Assembly (NCBI RefSeq): GCF_006715175.1
Contig: NZ_VFMQ01000001.1
Location: 496,001 to 560,000, forward strand
Direction of reading: 5' to 3'
Source: Curtobacterium citreum
GTDB taxonomy: Bacteria; Actinomycetota; Actinomycetes; Actinomycetales; Microbacteriaceae
DNA length: 64,000 nucleotides
A program made the position numbers and the translations under genes. The notes under the pieces were generated by a model, which saw only the letters and a program-made list of their open reading frames with translations, made no database searches and was not told the origin of the DNA. Below are positions 63,122 to 64,000 of the stretch, one piece after another. Each line of letters opens with the position of its first letter. Within the stretch, counting starts at the first letter, position 1.

Positions 63122-64000
63122 TGGCCGTCGAGCTCAGCGCCGAACAGCGGGCCGTCTTCGAGTACATCGAGACGACACGCGACCACGTGTTCATCACCGG
63201 TCGTGCCGGGACGGGCAAGTCCACGCTCCTGAACCACCTGTCGTGGAACACCGAGAAGCAGGTCGTGATCTGCGCACCGACCGGGGTCGCCGCGCTGAAC
63301 GTCGGCGGGCAGACGATCCACTCGCTCTTCCGCCTGCCCATCGGACTCATCGCCGACGCCGAGCTCCGCCAGGGACCCGAGACCCGCAAGCTCCTCAACA
63401 CCATCGACACGCTCGTGATCGACGAGGTCTCGATGGTGAACGCCGACCTCCTCGACGCCATGGACCGCTCGCTGCGCAAGGCCCGCGGACGGCAGTTCGA
63501 GGCCTTCGGCGGCGTCCAGGTCGTGATGTTCGGTGATCCCTACCAGCTGCCGCCGGTCCCGGGCGACGGGGACGAGCGCGCCTACTTCACCGACCACTAC
63601 CGGTCGATGTGGTTCTTCGACGCGAAGGTGTGGCTCGAGGCCGAGCTGCACATCGTCGAACTCGCGAAGGTGCACCGGCAGCGTGACGACGCCTTCGCGG
63701 CCATGCTCACCGCGGTGCGGCACGGGCGCGTCACCGCCGACGTCGCCGGGCAGCTCAACGCCGCGGGGGCACGGCCGGCACCCGACGACGCGATCACGCT
63801 CGCGACCCGGAACGACACCGTGGCCCGGATCAACAAGGCGGCGCTCGACCGGCTCCCCGGCAAGGTCAAGACCGCCAGGGCCGACGTCAACGGCGACTTC
63901 GGCGGTCGGAACTTCCCGGCCGACGAAGCGCTCGAGCTCAAGCCCGGCGCGCACGTGATGTTCCTGCGCAACGACCCCGACCAGCGCTGGGTGAACGGCA
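63121..64000 (+). CDS. PIF1-like/AAA ATP-dependent DNA helicase (partial, cut by window end)
   Basis: The first 293 residues are present. They show a superfamily 1 helicase: LSAEQRAVFEYIETTRDHVFITGRAGTGKSTLLNHLS (Walker A), VVICAPTGVAALNVGGQTIHSLFRLP (motif Ia), TLVIDEVSMVNADLLDAMD (Walker B), FGGVQVVMFGDPYQLPPV (motif III), VHRQRDDAFAAMLTAVRHG, and LKPGAHVMFLRND. This matches PIF1/RecD-like 5'-3' helicases, which unwind G-quadruplex or stalled-fork DNA. The 3' part with motifs V-VI lies beyond the window. The start overlaps the CopD-CtaG stop. Confidence 0.92.
   Translation, partial: MAVELSAEQRAVFEYIETTRDHVFITGRAGTGKSTLLNHLSWNTEKQVVICAPTGVAALNVGGQTIHSLFRLPIGLIADAELRQGPETRKLLNTIDTLVIDEVSMVNADLLDAMDRSLRKARGRQFEAFGGVQVVMFGDPYQLPPVPGDGDERAYFTDHYRSMWFFDAKVWLEAELHIVELAKVHRQRDDAFAAMLTAVRHGRVTADVAGQLNAAGARPAPDDAITLATRNDTVARINKAALDRLPGKVKTARADVNGDFGGRNFPADEALELKPGAHVMFLRNDPDQRWVNG

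Noticed and set aside
1..64000. tRNA, rRNA, insertion sequences and integrases
   Set aside because: Looked for tRNA cloverleaf/CCA patterns and for transposase motifs in the translated frames by eye; none was convincing. A covariance-model search could still find a small RNA I missed.

Overview
The window is high-GC DNA (about 70% G+C by eye) with dense, mostly uninterrupted genes. Frequent GTG starts, ATGA/GTGA/TGATG overlaps and repeated TANNNT boxes 6-7 nt ahead of start codons (leaderless transcripts) point to an actinobacterium. Gene content (bkd operon behind an HisC-like aminotransferase, phosphoketolase, DUF1206, LAYTG-type wall anchor, rpmB-rpmG-rpsN operon) fits Microbacteriaceae, probably a Curtobacterium-like organism; the genus is an inference.

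Layout. 0-20 kb: carbon metabolism and housekeeping. This holds a TIM-barrel sugar isomerase-like protein, an FAH-family hydrolase, phosphoketolase (xfp), a GH15 enzyme, the RNA ligase RtcB with a palindromic promoter and a 35-aa leader ORF, an SMP-30 protein, an alpha/beta hydrolase, a dps-SDR-flavoprotein redox operon with a MarR gene upstream, and a GH13 alpha-glucosidase. 20-40 kb: a wall-anchored lectin, an ECF sigma factor with an atypical membrane partner, two LysR genes divergent from transporters (MFS, EamA), a CDF metal exporter, purB with a low-molecular-weight phosphatase, an HisC-like aminotransferase, and a branched-chain 2-oxoacid dehydrogenase operon. 40-50 kb: a complete lactococcin-972-type bacteriocin locus, a membrane esterase, an MprF-like aminoacyl-PG synthase, a NarL-type two-component system, and a GntR regulator beside an orphan PTS EIIA.

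50.5-55.3 kb: the most notable region, a visibly less GC-rich cassette. It has a double-glycine precursor peptide, a C39-peptidase ABC exporter (split by an apparent frameshift), and two different SunS-like GT2 glycosyltransferases. I read it as a glycocin (glycosylated bacteriocin) locus in an actinobacterium, inserted next to what looks like a truncated gene upstream of the PTS EIIA.

55.3-64 kb: a Zur-controlled znuA-znuC-znuB-zur operon, an alpha/beta hydrolase, a 485-bp non-coding stretch with a 19-bp tandem repeat and a clear promoter, cysteine-poor ribosomal proteins L28-L33-S14, an HU protein, a CopD-CtaG fusion, and the start of a PIF1-like helicase cut by the window edge. No tRNA, rRNA, CRISPR array, transposase or integrase was seen.
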